Origin: Burkholderia vietnamiensis LMG 10929
Lineage (GTDB): Bacteria > Pseudomonadota > Gammaproteobacteria > Burkholderiales > Burkholderiaceae
Reading direction: 5' to 3'
NCBI RefSeq assembly: GCF_000959445.1
Contig: NZ_CP009630.1
Coordinates: 558,001 to 622,000, forward strand
DNA length: 64,000 nucleotides
Shown one piece after another: positions 9,016 through 18,458 of the stretch. Numbering within the stretch: the first letter of the stretch is position 1; the number at the start of each line of letters is the position of its first letter. Position numbers and translations under genes: made by a program. The notes under the pieces are model-generated. The model saw only the letters and a list, made by a program, of their open reading frames with translations. It was not told the DNA's origin and did not search any database.

Positions 9016-9225
9016 ATGGGTAACTCGACAGGCAGTGTGAGCAATACGGGCGACGTGCAGAAGCAGGCGGACGACCTCACCAAGACGCAGCTGGAACTCA
9101 CGAAGATCAACTTCCAGGTCCAGCAGTCGACCGCGACGTTCGAAACCAGCAACGCAGTGACCGCGCAGGAAGGGACGGCGAACGCCCAGGTTGCGCAACA
9201 CCTGAGTTCGGCCGGCCGCGCATGA
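9016..9225 (+). CDS. Small helical T3SS protein, candidate SctF needle subunit
   Basis: This 69-residue protein has no Cys and no signal peptide. A polar N-terminus (MGNSTGSVSNTG) precedes one long predicted amphipathic helix rich in Gln, Thr and Ala (about 12-62). Size, helical character and position directly before sctI fit the needle subunit SctF, which polymerises into the external hollow needle. It does not show the clear PxxP/PSNP turn of typical YscF/PrgI proteins, so identity rests on context. The RBS is excellent (AAAGGAG, 6 nt spacing), as expected for a highly expressed subunit. It could instead be another small secreted component. Confidence 0.55.
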   Translation: MGNSTGSVSNTGDVQKQADDLTKTQLELTKINFQVQQSTATFETSNAVTAQEGTANAQVAQHLSSAGRA

Positions 9226-9349
9226 CGGCGGTCGCCGGCCGCGCCGCGCGATGCCACGTGCACGGGCTGCCCGCGACGGGCGCCCGCGCGGACCTGGACG
9301 CGCGCCGGCCGGCTCGTTTCCGGCTTTGCCGGTCAAGGAGGACACGATC

Positions 9350-9835
9350 ATGTCGGTAACAGGCGTAGGCGCGGCGCCGCCGGGCGCGGCCGCGCTCGCG
9401 GGCGCCGCACAGCAGGCGGGCGCGGCGTCCGATCCGGCGCAGGTGCGCCAGTTCGATGCATTGATGCAGCCGGGGGCAGCGGGCGGGTCGTCGCCGTCGG
9501 CAGCGGGCGTCGCGATGTCGCGCGCGCCGGCCGATGCGGCGCCGGCCGTGCAGATGACGCCCGCGACGCCCGCGCAGGCGAACCATGCGTCGCTCGTCGA
9601 GCGCTTGCGCACGTACGGCAACGATCTCGACACGCGGTACGCGAACATCGACAAGCATCGCGCCGAGATGCTGACGTCGATGGCGGACAATCGCCGCGAC
9701 CCGCTGATGACGATGGTGCAGGCGATGGACTTCCAGTGGACGGCGACCACCACGATTTCGGAATACCAGTTGAGCCTGTCGGTCGCGCAGGCGGCGAACG
9801 GCTTCACGCACACGGTGCTGAAGACGCAGGAGTGA
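9350..9835 (+). CDS. sctI: SctI, T3SS inner-rod protein
   Basis: The 161-residue protein has an Ala/Gly/Pro-rich N-terminal half and a conserved helical C-terminus (about 85-160). The C-terminus carries LVERLRTYGNDLDTRY, PLMTMVQAMDFQW and the terminal YQLSLSVAQAANGFTHTVL, a pattern diagnostic of SctI/YscI-type rod proteins. These link the export gate to the needle base. The start at 9350 has AAGGAGG 8 nt upstream. The 124-bp gap before it is GC-rich with a small CCGGC-TTT-GCCGG hairpin at 9320-9332. sctJ follows after 52 bp, the usual I-J order. Confidence 0.85.
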   Translation: MSVTGVGAAPPGAAALAGAAQQAGAASDPAQVRQFDALMQPGAAGGSSPSAAGVAMSRAPADAAPAVQMTPATPAQANHASLVERLRTYGNDLDTRYANIDKHRAEMLTSMADNRRDPLMTMVQAMDFQWTATTTISEYQLSLSVAQAANGFTHTVLKTQE

Positions 9836-9887
9836 CGACGGCCGGCGCGCGGCCCGACGCGGCCGCGGGCCCTGAAGCGGACAAACG

Positions 9888-10781
9888 ATGACGACGATCG
9901 ATTCGACGCCGCGCACGCACGCGTGGCGCAGCCGGGCGGCGCGCGCGCTGCTCGCGGGGCTGCTCGCGCTGCTCGCGGGCTGCCAGAAGGAGCTGTACTC
10001 GGGCCTGTCCGAGCGCGACGCGAACCAGATGGTCGCCGTGCTCGGCGATGCGGGCATCGGCGCGTCGAAGGACAACGACGCGCGCGACACGTCCGATCGC
10101 AACGCGTGGCAGGTGAGCGTCGCCGATGGCGACATGCAGTCGGCGCTGACCGTGCTGCAGGCGAACGGGCTGCCGAAGCCGAGCTACGCGAGCCTCGGCG
10201 AGCTGTTCCAGAAGCAGGGGCTGGTGTCGACGCCCGCCGAGGAGCGCGTGCGCTATCTGTACGGCGTGTCGCAGGACCTGTCGCGCACGCTGCAGGACAT
10301 CGAGGGCGTGGTGGTCGCGCGCGTGCAGGTCGTGATTCCGGAGAACGATCCGCTCGCCGACAAGATCAAGCCGTCGTCGGCCGCCGTGTACATCCGCTAC
10401 CGGCCCGGCGTCGACCTGCGCGCGATGGCGCCGATGGTGAAGGATCTGGTCGCGCACAGCATCGAGGGGCTGCAGTACGACAACGTGTCGCTGTTCCTGC
10501 AGCCGGCCGCCGCGCGCGCGACGCGCGTCGACGGGATCGGCAGCGCGGTGTCGGACCTCCTGCGGCTGCGCTCGCCGCTCGGCTGGCTGGTGTTCGCGCT
10601 GATCCTGCTGACCGGCGCGGTGATCGCGCTGTCGGCCGCGCGGCGCGGCATGTTCGGCGCGCGGGTCGCTGCGCTGGTCGGCACGCCGCGCGGCGTCGCG
10701 GGCGGCAATGCGGCAGGCGCGGGCGCTGCGCAGACGGGCGGCGGCTTGCGCACGCCCGACGGCGCGCGCGACGGCGCATGA
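9888..10781 (+). CDS. sctJ: SctJ, T3SS inner-membrane ring lipoprotein
   Basis: This 297-residue lipoprotein has a lipobox LLAGC with the acylated Cys near residue 31. The two ring-building motifs follow, including KELYSGLSERDANQMVAVL and the conserved ELFQKQGLVSTPAEERVRYL. A transmembrane helix (about 228-250) anchors the C-terminus, and a Gly/Ala-rich tail follows. It forms the inner ring within SctD (MS-ring/FliF homology). The stop overlaps the sctK start (ATGA). The Shine-Dalgarno is weak (GCGG), so translation may depend on read-through from sctI. Confidence 0.95.
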   Translation: MTTIDSTPRTHAWRSRAARALLAGLLALLAGCQKELYSGLSERDANQMVAVLGDAGIGASKDNDARDTSDRNAWQVSVADGDMQSALTVLQANGLPKPSYASLGELFQKQGLVSTPAEERVRYLYGVSQDLSRTLQDIEGVVVARVQVVIPENDPLADKIKPSSAAVYIRYRPGVDLRAMAPMVKDLVAHSIEGLQYDNVSLFLQPAAARATRVDGIGSAVSDLLRLRSPLGWLVFALILLTGAVIALSAARRGMFGARVAALVGTPRGVAGGNAAGAGAAQTGGGLRTPDGARDGA

Positions 10782-11518
10782 GCGAGGTGCACGCCGCGTC
10801 GCCGGGTGCCGCGCCCGACGCCGTGCCGCTGCCGTGGCTGCAGCCGCTCGGCGCGCCGCCTGCCGCGCGGCGCGCGGCGTTTCACGCGCTCGTGTGCGAA
10901 TTCAATCTGCGCCCGGACCGCTATCTGCACGTGACGCGCGTGCCGGCCGCATGGCCTGCGCGCTACCGTTCGCTCGACGCGTTCGGTCCGGCCGGCCGCA
11001 GGCTGCTCGCGCGACATCTGCTCGACGCGCACGGCGTGGCCGGCCGTTACGACTTCGACGTCGCCGATCCGTGTGCGCGGCTCGCGCTGCTGCCGGGCGC
11101 GGCGCTCGAGCAGCTCGCGGCGTACGCGGGGCTGCTGCTGCATCGCGGCTGGCTGCGCGACGCGCTGAACGTGCGGCGCATTCGCGCGGAAGTCGCGGCG
11201 AAGCTCGGCGGCGACGCGCTGGAGCTGGCGCTCGAGCGCGCGCCGGAGTTCGGCGCGCTCGCCGACACGCTCGAGCCGTGGCGCGCCGATCCGGCCGCGC
11301 TGCCGGCGGTGATCCGCGCGCGCGGCGCGCGGCTGCTGGCCGATTTCATCGGCGTGGCCGGCGACGCGGTCGGCGTGCGCGCGCGGCTGAAATTCAACCG
11401 TGCGTGCGACGACGAAGCGCCGTACTGGCTCAATCGCGCGCAGCGCGACCAGTTCGGCGAGTTGCTGTTCCTGTTTCTGATTCCCGAGAGGCTTGCGTCA
11501 TGGGACTGGCTTTTCTGA
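10778..11518 (+). CDS. sctK: SctK, T3SS sorting-platform protein
   Basis: This 246-residue cytosolic protein is rich in Ala, Arg and Leu. It has [17 protein letters not shown] near the N-terminus and a C-terminal [21 protein letters not shown] segment that resembles SctK/YscK proteins bridging the SctD cytosolic domains and SctQ in the sorting platform. Its position between sctJ and sctL and the length of about 210-250 residues support this. It overlaps sctJ by 4 nt and sctL by 19 nt. SctK proteins are poorly conserved, so context carries much of the call. Confidence 0.85.
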   Translation: MSEVHAASPGAAPDAVPLPWLQPLGAPPAARRAAFHALVCEFNLRPDRYLHVTRVPAAWPARYRSLDAFGPAGRRLLARHLLDAHGVAGRYDFDVADPCARLALLPGAALEQLAAYAGLLLHRGWLRDALNVRRIRAEVAAKLGGDALELALERAPEFGALADTLEPWRADPAALPAVIRARGARLLADFIGVAGDAVGVRARLKFNRACDDEAPYWLNRAQRDQFGELLFLFLIPERLASWDWLF

Positions 11519-12117
11519 TCACGAGCGACAACCTGCAGCTGCTGTCGGAGCGCAAGGTGCTCAAGGAGCGCGAATACGCGGCGCTGCTCGACGCATCCGC
11601 GGTGATCGCGACCGCGCGCGACGAGGCGGCGCGCATCGTCGCCGACGCGCAGCGCGAGTTCGACAGGCGTCAGGCGGCCGGCTACGACGAAGGGATGCGC
11701 CGCGCGCAGCGCGAGCATGCGGCGCAGGCCTACACGCAGGCGCTGGCCGCCGCGCGCACGATGGAGTCGATGAAGGACGCGATGGCCGACATCGTCGTGA
11801 AGGCCGTGCGCGCGATCGTCGGCGAGATGAGCACGCAGACGCTCTACGAGGCCGCGCTCGCGCGCATCGCGCCGCTCGTGCGCGACGAGGCGTTCCTGAT
11901 CGTGCGCGTCGCGCCGGGCCGTCAGGACGAGATGCGCGACGCGCTCGACCGTGCGTTCGCCGGCCAGTCGAACCGGCAGCGCATCCGCATCGTCGAGGAT
12001 GCGCAGCTCGAGCGTCATGCGTGCACGGTCGAGACGCCGTCCGGGCGCATCGACGCGAGCCTGGACCTGCAGATCGACGCGCTGCGCCAGGCGATTCGCC
12101 GGGACGTGCCGCGATGA
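11500..12117 (+). CDS. sctL: SctL, T3SS stator protein
   Basis: The 205-residue protein has a helical, Glu/Arg/Ala-rich N-terminal half (about 15-95: [18 protein letters not shown] and a coiled-coil-like [14 protein letters not shown]). A globular HrpE/YscL-FliH type C-terminus follows, with [15 protein letters not shown] and a closing segment [16 protein letters not shown]. SctL tethers the ATPase SctN to SctQ and regulates its activity in the cytosol. The start at 11500 lies within the sctK end, with GAGAGG about 9 nt upstream. The stop overlaps the sctN start. Confidence 0.92.
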   Translation: MGLAFLITSDNLQLLSERKVLKEREYAALLDASAVIATARDEAARIVADAQREFDRRQAAGYDEGMRRAQREHAAQAYTQALAAARTMESMKDAMADIVVKAVRAIVGEMSTQTLYEAALARIAPLVRDEAFLIVRVAPGRQDEMRDALDRAFAGQSNRQRIRIVEDAQLERHACTVETPSGRIDASLDLQIDALRQAIRRDVPR

Positions 12118-13505
12118 ACGCGCCGCTCGACGAACCGCGCCCGTTCGGCGGCGGCGGTAGCGACGACGGCGACGGCGCGCCGTTCGATGGCGGCCGTCTG
12201 GTCGGCGATCTCGACGCCGGGCTCGCGTTCTTCTCGCCAGTGTCGGTGCAGGGCCGCGTGAATCACGCGGTCGGGCAGATCCTCAATGCGACCGGCATCC
12301 GCGCGCGGCTCGGCGAGATCTGCGAGCTGCGCACGCCGAACCAGCCGACGCTGCTCGCCGAAGTGGTCGGCTTCTCGCGGCAGACCACGCTGCTCACGCC
12401 GCTCGGCGACGTGACCGGCCTGTCGCCGGAAACGACGGTCGTGCCGTCCGGCCGCGAGCACGTGTTCGCGGTCGGCGACGCGCTGTTCGGCCGCGTGCTC
12501 GACGGGCTCGGGCGGCCGCTCGACGATCTCGGGCCGGTGACGGGCGCCGCCTGGGTGTCGACCCAGCAGGATCCGCCGAACCCGCTCGCGCGCAAGCTGA
12601 TCGACACGCCGTTTCCGACCGGCGTGCGCGTGATCGACGGGCTGATGACGCTCGGCGTCGGCCAGCGGGTCGGCATCTTCGCGCCGTCCGGCGTCGGCAA
12701 GAGCACGCTGCTCGGGATGATCGCGCGCGGCGCGCAGGCCGACGTGAACGTGATCGCGCTGGTCGGCGAGCGCGGCCGCGAAGTGCGCGAGTTCATCGAG
12801 CACAGCCTGTCGCCGGAGGTGCGCGCGCGCTCGATCGTCGTCGTGTCGACGTCCGATCGCCCGGCGATGGAGCGCGTGAAATCGGCGCTCGTCGCGACCG
12901 CGATCGCCGAGCACTTCCGCGATGCGGGCAAGCGCGTGCTGTTGCTGGTCGATTCGCTGACGCGCTTCGCGCGCGCGCAGCGCGAGGTCGGCCTCGCGAG
13001 CGGCGAGCCGCCGACCCGGCGCAGCTTCCCGCCGTCGACGTTCGCGGTGCTGCCGCGGCTGCTGGAGCGCGCGGGGCAGGGCGCGCGCGGCTCGATCACC
13101 GCGCTGTACACGGTGCTGGTCGAGGGCGACGAGGAGTCCGACCCGATCGCCGAGGAGGTGCGCTCGATCCTCGACGGCCACATCGTGCTGTCGCGCAAGA
13201 TCGCGCTCGCGAACCGCTATCCGGCGATCGACGTGCTCGCGAGCCTGTCGCGCGTGATGCCGCTCGTCGCGAGCCGCACGCATCAGCATGCGGCCGCGCG
13301 CGTGCGCGAGCTGATCGCGAAGTACCAGGAGATCGAGCTGCTCGTGCAGATCGGTGAGTATCGCGAAGGCAGCGACCGGCTCGGCGATCTCGCGCTGCGC
13401 GCGCGCGACGCGATCGGTGCGTTCTGCGCGCAGGCGTCGCACGAGGACGTGCGCTTCGACGCGCTGCTCGCGAAGCTGACGCGGCTCGCGAACGATCATG
13501 TCTGA
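12114..13505 (+). CDS. sctN: SctN, T3SS ATPase
   Basis: This 463-residue ATPase is of the F1-beta/FliI family. It has a Walker [13 protein letters not shown] (about residue 190), Walker [14 protein letters not shown], and the catalytic [12 protein letters not shown] stretch. The conserved [20 protein letters not shown] region typical of T3SS ATPases is also present. It forms a hexamer at the cytosolic face that unfolds and releases substrates from chaperones. An acidic Gly/Asp-rich N-terminal extension (about 10-35) precedes the family core. All catalytic residues seem intact, so the system has its energising component. It overlaps sctL by 4 nt and sctO by 8 nt. Confidence 0.97.
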   Translation: MNAPLDEPRPFGGGGSDDGDGAPFDGGRLVGDLDAGLAFFSPVSVQGRVNHAVGQILNATGIRARLGEICELRTPNQPTLLAEVVGFSRQTTLLTPLGDVTGLSPETTVVPSGREHVFAVGDALFGRVLDGLGRPLDDLGPVTGAAWVSTQQDPPNPLARKLIDTPFPTGVRVIDGLMTLGVGQRVGIFAPSGVGKSTLLGMIARGAQADVNVIALVGERGREVREFIEHSLSPEVRARSIVVVSTSDRPAMERVKSALVATAIAEHFRDAGKRVLLLVDSLTRFARAQREVGLASGEPPTRRSFPPSTFAVLPRLLERAGQGARGSITALYTVLVEGDEESDPIAEEVRSILDGHIVLSRKIALANRYPAIDVLASLSRVMPLVASRTHQHAAARVRELIAKYQEIELLVQIGEYREGSDRLGDLALRARDAIGAFCAQASHEDVRFDALLAKLTRLANDHV

Positions 13506-14271
13506 AGCCGACGACCGCATCGTGCTCGCGACGCTCGCGCGGCTCAGGCGCGTGCGCGAGATGCGCAGCCAGATCGCGCGCGTCGCGGCCGCGCGCCAGC
13601 AGGGCGTCGCCGCGCAGAGCCGGCGCGCGCTCGACGCCGCGCAGGCGCAGCTCGCGCAGCAGGTCGCCGCGAAGGCGGCGATCCAGGCGCGCCTCGCCGA
13701 CGACGTGCGCGAGGCGCGCGCGCTGCAGAACGCGGCGGCCGACACGCGCACGTTCGACCGCCATATCGGCGTCGCGAATGCGTCGGTCAGCGAGGCCGCG
13801 CACGTGCATCGCGATCACGAGGCGACGCTCGCCGACCTGCAGCGCGCCGCGCGCAAGGCGAAGGCGGCCGAGGACAAGCTCGACAAGGCGGGCGAGAAGG
13901 CGCTGCATGCGCGCGCCGCGCGCGTCGAGCGCGAGGCCGACGAAGTCGCCGATGCGCACGCGGTGCGTCGCTTCGCGACGGCCGGCGTGTGGGCCGCGGG
14001 CGGCGCGGATGGCCATGCTGCGCGCAGCCAGCCGGAGATGACGGCGGCGTTCGATGCGGAGATGGTCGGGGGCGCGGCGGAGGCGGGGGGGGATGTGGGC
14101 GATGTAGCCAATGCAGCCAGCGCAGCCGATGCAGCCAGCACAGACAACGCAGACAATGCAGACAATACGAGCGATGCCGCAGATACGGCAGCTGCCTCCG
14201 CCCACCCATCTCCGCACTTCGACGACACAGCGCCCGCACCCGTGCCCGTGCCCACGGAGCGCCGATGCTAG
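13498..14271 (+). CDS. sctO: SctO, T3SS central stalk protein with a low-complexity tail
   Basis: This 257-residue protein has a long Ala/Arg/Glu coiled coil (about 1-160) matching the FliJ/YscO stalk that connects the ATPase hexamer to SctV. A low-complexity C-terminus (about 185-257) is rich in Ala, Asp, Asn and Thr with [13 protein letters not shown] repeats and then Pro. YscO proteins are usually about 150-170 residues, so the tail is an extension. The DNA encoding it (14104-14200, repeats of GCAGACAAT type) is visibly less GC-biased than its neighbours, suggesting recent expansion. There is no separate sctP ruler gene next to it. The stop overlaps the sctT start. Confidence 0.82.
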   Translation: MSEADDRIVLATLARLRRVREMRSQIARVAAARQQGVAAQSRRALDAAQAQLAQQVAAKAAIQARLADDVREARALQNAAADTRTFDRHIGVANASVSEAAHVHRDHEATLADLQRAARKAKAAEDKLDKAGEKALHARAARVEREADEVADAHAVRRFATAGVWAAGGADGHAARSQPEMTAAFDAEMVGGAAEAGGDVGDVANAASAADAASTDNADNADNTSDAADTAAASAHPSPHFDDTAPAPVPVPTERRC

Positions 14272-15074
14272 ATCAAGCGACGAACTTCAACGACATCGCC
14301 GGCACGCTGCGTCCGCTGCTTTACGTAATGCCGCGCCTGTTGCCGATCATGCTGATCGTGCCGGTGTTCAACGAGCAGATCATCACGGGCCTCGTGCGCA
14401 ACGGGATCGCCGTCGTGATCGCGGCGTTCGTCGCGCCGGCGATCGATCCGGCACAGGTCGCGTCGCTGCCGTTTCTCATGTGGTGCCTGCTCGTCGCGAA
14501 GGAGGCGGTGGTCGGCCTGCTGCTCGCGGGCGCGTTCAGCGCGGTGCTGTTCGCGATCCAGGGCGTCGGCTTCCTGATCGACTTCCAGACGGGCAGCGGC
14601 AGCGCCGCGTTCTTCGATCCGATGGGCGGCCACGAAGGCGGCCCGACCTCCGGCTTCCTCAACTTCGTCGCGCTCGCGCTGTTCGTCACGGCGGGCGGCC
14701 TGCAGGTGCTCGTGCAGCTGTTCGCGCAGTCGTATGCGTGGTGGCCGATCGGCTCGCTCGGCCCCGATCTCCCGTCGATGCTGCAGACCTTCGTCGTGCG
14801 GCAGACCGACACGATCTTCGAATGGATGGTGAAGCTCGCCGCGCCGGTGATCATCGTGCTGGTACTGGTCGAGCTCGGCATCGGGCTGGTCGGGCGCGCG
14901 GTGCCGCAGCTGAATGTCTTCGTGTTCTCGCAGCCGCTCAAGAGCGCGCTCGCGGTGCTGATGATGGTGCTGTTCCTGCCCGTCGTGTACGCGTCGCTGC
15001 ATGCGCTGCTGAGCCCCGACAGCGGCTTGATGGCGCTGCTGCGCGCGCTGTTCGCCGCGCACGGCGGCGCGTGA
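14265..15074 (+). CDS. sctT: SctT, T3SS export apparatus membrane protein
   Basis: The 269-residue polytopic protein has about six membrane helices and family motifs RLLPIMLIVPVF (about 25), LIDFQTGSGSAAFFDP (about 108-123), SGFLNFVALALFVTAGG and SQPLKSALAVLMM. It matches SctT/FliR, which forms part of the SctRST gate in the inner membrane. The ATG at 14265 lies inside the end of sctO. No obvious Shine-Dalgarno is present apart from GGAGC about 8 nt upstream, so coupling is likely. Confidence 0.95.
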   Translation: MLDQATNFNDIAGTLRPLLYVMPRLLPIMLIVPVFNEQIITGLVRNGIAVVIAAFVAPAIDPAQVASLPFLMWCLLVAKEAVVGLLLAGAFSAVLFAIQGVGFLIDFQTGSGSAAFFDPMGGHEGGPTSGFLNFVALALFVTAGGLQVLVQLFAQSYAWWPIGSLGPDLPSMLQTFVVRQTDTIFEWMVKLAAPVIIVLVLVELGIGLVGRAVPQLNVFVFSQPLKSALAVLMMVLFLPVVYASLHALLSPDSGLMALLRALFAAHGGA

Positions 15075-15099
15075 CGGCCGGCGCGGCGACGGAGCGACG

Positions 15100-16128
15100 A
15101 TGGCCGAAAAGAACCAGCAGCCGACCGCGAAGCGCCTGCGCGAGGCGCGCGAAAAAGGCGACGTGCCGAAGAGCGCGGAGACGGTGTCGTCGGCGTTCTT
15201 CGTCGGCGTGTGCGTCGCGCTAGCGGTCGGCCTCGGCACGCTGTTCGCGCGGCTGCAGGCGCTGTTCCGGCTGGTGTTCGACGCGGCCGGCGCGGCCGAC
15301 CCGGCCGCGCGGCTCGCGGTGCTGGTGGACGGCGCCGCGCGCGACTGGGCGCTGCTGTCCGCGCAGATCGTCGCGGCGGGGCTGCTCGCCGGCCTGCTCG
15401 CGGGCTTCGTGCAGGTCGGCGGCGTGATGGCATGGAGCCGCCTCGTGCCGCAGCTGTCGCGGCTCAATCCGGCCGAGGGGCTGAAGAACATGTGGTCGAT
15501 GCGCAACCTCGTGAACCTCGCGAAGATGCTGCTGAAGACCGTGCTGCTGGTCGCCACGCTCGGCTGGCTGATCGTCGAGTCGCTCGATCCGTCGGTGCAG
15601 GCGGGCTTCACGCGGCCGGTGTCGATCCTCGCGCTGATCGTGAAGCTCCTGATGCTGCTGTTCGGCTGGGCCGCGCTGATCTACGTCGTGATGGCGCTGA
15701 TCGACATCGTGCATCAGCGGCACGAGTTCAACCAGAAGATGAAGATGTCGATCGACGAGGTGCGGCGCGAGCACAAGGAGGACGAAGGCGATCCGCATAT
15801 CGCGGCGAAGCGCCGGCAGCTCGCGCGCGAAGCGCAGTTCGCGGCGCTGCCGGACCGCATCGGTTACGCGTCGGTGGTCGTCTATTCGCCGCGCGTCGCG
15901 GTCGCGCTCTATTACGGCGGGATCGGCTCGTTGCCTTGGGTGCTCGCGCGCGGCGAAGGCGAGGCGGCCGAACGGATCGTGCGGCTCGCGCGTGACGCGC
16001 TGCGCCCGACGCTCGCGAACGTCGGGCTCGCGCATGCGCTGTACGAAACCACGCCGGAGAACGGCACGATCCAGCAGCAGCATTTCCGCGAGGTCGCGCA
16101 GTTGCTCAAATGGGCGACCGGCGCGTAG
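15100..16128 (+). CDS. sctU: SctU, T3SS switch protein lacking the NPTH autocleavage motif
   Basis: This 342-residue protein has the conserved cytosolic start MAEKNQQPTAKRLREAREKG, four membrane helices, and the linker SIDEVRREHKEDEGDP typical of SctU/FlhB. In nearly all family members the next conserved block is VxNPTHxAVAL, where Asn-Pro cleavage switches substrate class. Here the aligned residues read VVVYSPRVAVALYYG (Y262 S263 P264 R265, nt 15883-15894), so both the scissile Asn and its Pro/Thr/His partners are gone. The rest of the C-terminal domain is intact, arguing for a functional change rather than decay. The start has GGAG 5 nt upstream. It is the last T3SS gene of the plus-strand operon. 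Confidence 0.95.
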   Translation: MAEKNQQPTAKRLREAREKGDVPKSAETVSSAFFVGVCVALAVGLGTLFARLQALFRLVFDAAGAADPAARLAVLVDGAARDWALLSAQIVAAGLLAGLLAGFVQVGGVMAWSRLVPQLSRLNPAEGLKNMWSMRNLVNLAKMLLKTVLLVATLGWLIVESLDPSVQAGFTRPVSILALIVKLLMLLFGWAALIYVVMALIDIVHQRHEFNQKMKMSIDEVRREHKEDEGDPHIAAKRRQLAREAQFAALPDRIGYASVVVYSPRVAVALYYGGIGSLPWVLARGEGEAAERIVRLARDALRPTLANVGLAHALYETTPENGTIQQQHFREVAQLLKWATGA

Positions 16129-16394
16129 TGGATGCGCGGCTCATGCGAACGAATCCATCATCGAATGCAGGGTCGCAGCCCGCGCGCGCAGCGCATGCTG
16201 TGCGAATCTCCGCGCCCATTTTCGCGCACGGTGGGGCAGCCGCTTGACGCCGTTTTTTTTCGGTAGCAGCACCGTTTCGCGCGGGAATTATTGCTGATTT
16301 ATTTCTTCGTAAGATGGCTCGACCGTCAACCGGGCGGCGGGCCGCGAAGTCGCGCCGCCGTTGCCGGATCGGGTCAACAGGGGCAGACAAACCA

Positions 16395-18362
16395 ATGTGC
16401 GGAATCGACGGCTTTCTGAATAGCGTCGCCTTCGATGAGGAGACAGCGCGCGGCACGCTTGCGCGCATGACGGCGAGCCTCGCGCATCGCGGGCCGGACG
16501 GGCAGGGCATGTGGGTCGATCCGGAGGCCGGCATCGCGCTCGGCCACCGGCGGCTCGCGATCGTCGATCTGTCGGTGCAGGGCCGGCAGCCGATGGCCTC
16601 CGCGTGCGGCCGTTACGTCCTCGTCTTCAACGGCGAAATCTACAACCATCGCGAACTGCGCGCGGAACTCGAACGCACGGGGCGCGCCCCCGCGTGGCGC
16701 GGCCGCTCGGACAGCGAAGTGCTGGTCGCGGCGATCGCCGCGTGGGGCGTCGACGCGACGCTGCGGCGCGCGACCGGCATGTTCGCATTCGCGCTGTGGA
16801 ACCGCGCGTCGCGGGTGCTGACCCTCGCGCGCGACCGGATCGGCGAGAAGCCGCTGTACTACGGCCGGATCGGCGACGCGCTGGTGTTCGCGTCCGAGCT
16901 CAAGGCGCTGCGTGGCTATCCGGGCTTCGACGGCGCGGTCGATCGAGACGCGCTGTGCCTGTACCTGCGCCAGTCGAGCGTGCCCGCGCCGCATACGATC
17001 TATCGCGGCATCAGCAAGCTGCCGCCCGGCACCTTCATCCAGTTCGAGCATGCGCGCGACACGCCGCGCGTGCGCGCGTACTGGACGCTCGAGCAGGCGA
17101 TCGAAGCCGGCCGCGAGCGGCCGTTCGACGGCAACGCCGACGACGCCGTCGGCCAGCTCGACGCCGTGCTGCGCCAGGCCGTCGCGCGCCAGATGGAGGC
17201 CGACGTGCCGCTCGGCGCATTCCTGTCGGGCGGCATCGATTCGTCGGCGATCGTCGCGCTGATGCAGGCGCAGTCGGCCAAGCCGGTCGACACGTTCACG
17301 ATCGGCTTTCACGAGGCCGGCTACGACGAGGCCGGCTATGCGAAGGCGGTCGCGCGCCACCTCGGCACGCGCCACACCGAGCTCTACGTGACGGCCGACC
17401 ATGCGCTCGCCGTCGTGCCGAAGCTGCCGTCGATCTACGACGAGCCGTTCTCCGATGCCTCGCAGATCCCGACCTTTCTCGTGTCGGAGCTGACGCGCCG
17501 GCACGTCAAGGTGAGCCTGTCCGGCGACGGCGGCGACGAGCTGTTCGGCGGCTATACGCGCTACTTCCTCACGCCGCGCCTGTGGCGCAAGCTGCATCGC
17601 GTGCCGGCCGCGGTGCGCGCGCGGATCGCGGCCGCGCTGCACGCGCTGCGGCCCGACCACGCGGACCAGCTCGCGGCCGTCGCGCAGGGCGCCTGGGGCG
17701 GCGTGGACGCGCGCGACGGCGCGTCGCGCATCGGCGACCGGCTGCACAAGCTCGGCCACGTGATGACGGCCGAGAGCCGCATCGGGCTGTACCGGCTGCT
17801 GATGTCGTCGGTCCATCATCCCGAGCGCCTCGCGCTCGCCGGCCAGGAGCCGCCGACGCCGCTCGACACGGTGTCCGCGTGGCCCGCGCATCTGAGCTTC
17901 GCCGAGCAGGCGATGGCGATCGACACGCTCACGTACCTGCCGACCGACATTCTCGCGAAGGTCGACCGCGCGGCGATGGCCGTCGGCCTCGAGACGCGCA
18001 TGCCGTTCCTCGATCATCACGTCGTCGAATTCGCGTGGCGGCTGCCGGCCGCGGTGCGGCTGCCGCAGGGGCAGCCGAAGGCGCTGCTGCGCCGGCTGCT
18101 CGATCAGTACGTGCCGCGCGCGCTGATCGACCGGCCGAAGCAGGGCTTCTGCGCGCCGGTCGATCACTGGCTGCGCGGCGCGTTGCGCGACTGGGCCGAA
18201 GCCTTGCTGGAGCCGTCGCGGTTGCGCGCCGAAGGCTTCTTCGACGCGGCGGCGGTCGAGCGGCTGTGGCGCCAGCATCTGACGGGCCGGATGAACTGGC
18301 AGCATCAGCTGTGGACGGTGCTGATGTTCCAGGCGTGGCTCGAGGGACAGCGCGCTGCGTGA
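16395..18362 (+). CDS. asnB: Asparagine synthase (glutamine-hydrolysing), AsnB type
   Basis: The 655-residue protein starts MCGIDGF, so Cys2 would be the N-terminal glutaminase nucleophile; this fixes the start at 16395 rather than upstream. The class II amidotransferase domain (about 1-200) has LAHRGPDG, FNGEIYNH and the SDSEV motif. The synthetase domain has the PP-loop FLSGGIDSS and SLSGDGGDELFGGY. Family reaction: Asp + Gln + ATP to Asn + Glu. It may instead amidate another substrate, as many AsnB paralogues do in secondary metabolism. It lies 266 bp after sctU, convergent with the giant gene. The gap contains an AT-rich patch (16243-16312), so it likely has its own promoter. Confidence 0.93.
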   Translation: MCGIDGFLNSVAFDEETARGTLARMTASLAHRGPDGQGMWVDPEAGIALGHRRLAIVDLSVQGRQPMASACGRYVLVFNGEIYNHRELRAELERTGRAPAWRGRSDSEVLVAAIAAWGVDATLRRATGMFAFALWNRASRVLTLARDRIGEKPLYYGRIGDALVFASELKALRGYPGFDGAVDRDALCLYLRQSSVPAPHTIYRGISKLPPGTFIQFEHARDTPRVRAYWTLEQAIEAGRERPFDGNADDAVGQLDAVLRQAVARQMEADVPLGAFLSGGIDSSAIVALMQAQSAKPVDTFTIGFHEAGYDEAGYAKAVARHLGTRHTELYVTADHALAVVPKLPSIYDEPFSDASQIPTFLVSELTRRHVKVSLSGDGGDELFGGYTRYFLTPRLWRKLHRVPAAVRARIAAALHALRPDHADQLAAVAQGAWGGVDARDGASRIGDRLHKLGHVMTAESRIGLYRLLMSSVHHPERLALAGQEPPTPLDTVSAWPAHLSFAEQAMAIDTLTYLPTDILAKVDRAAMAVGLETRMPFLDHHVVEFAWRLPAAVRLPQGQPKALLRRLLDQYVPRALIDRPKQGFCAPVDHWLRGALRDWAEALLEPSRLRAEGFFDAAAVERLWRQHLTGRMNWQHQLWTVLMFQAWLEGQRAA

Positions 18363-18458
18363 CGGCCGGGTGAAACGCGATGCGCAACACGCGGAGGCCC
18401 GCGAACGGCCCCCGTCCTTGCCGGTTCAGGCCGTTCGAGGCTCACACTCCGACGCCGC

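Noticed and set aside
9226..9349. A gene in the gap between the needle-like gene and sctI
   Set aside because: Only a GC-rich spacer with a small hairpin; the frames lack a start with RBS.
16314..16394. Extending the asparagine synthetase start to the ATG at 16314
   Set aside because: This would bury the catalytic Cys2, which must be N-terminal after Met removal.
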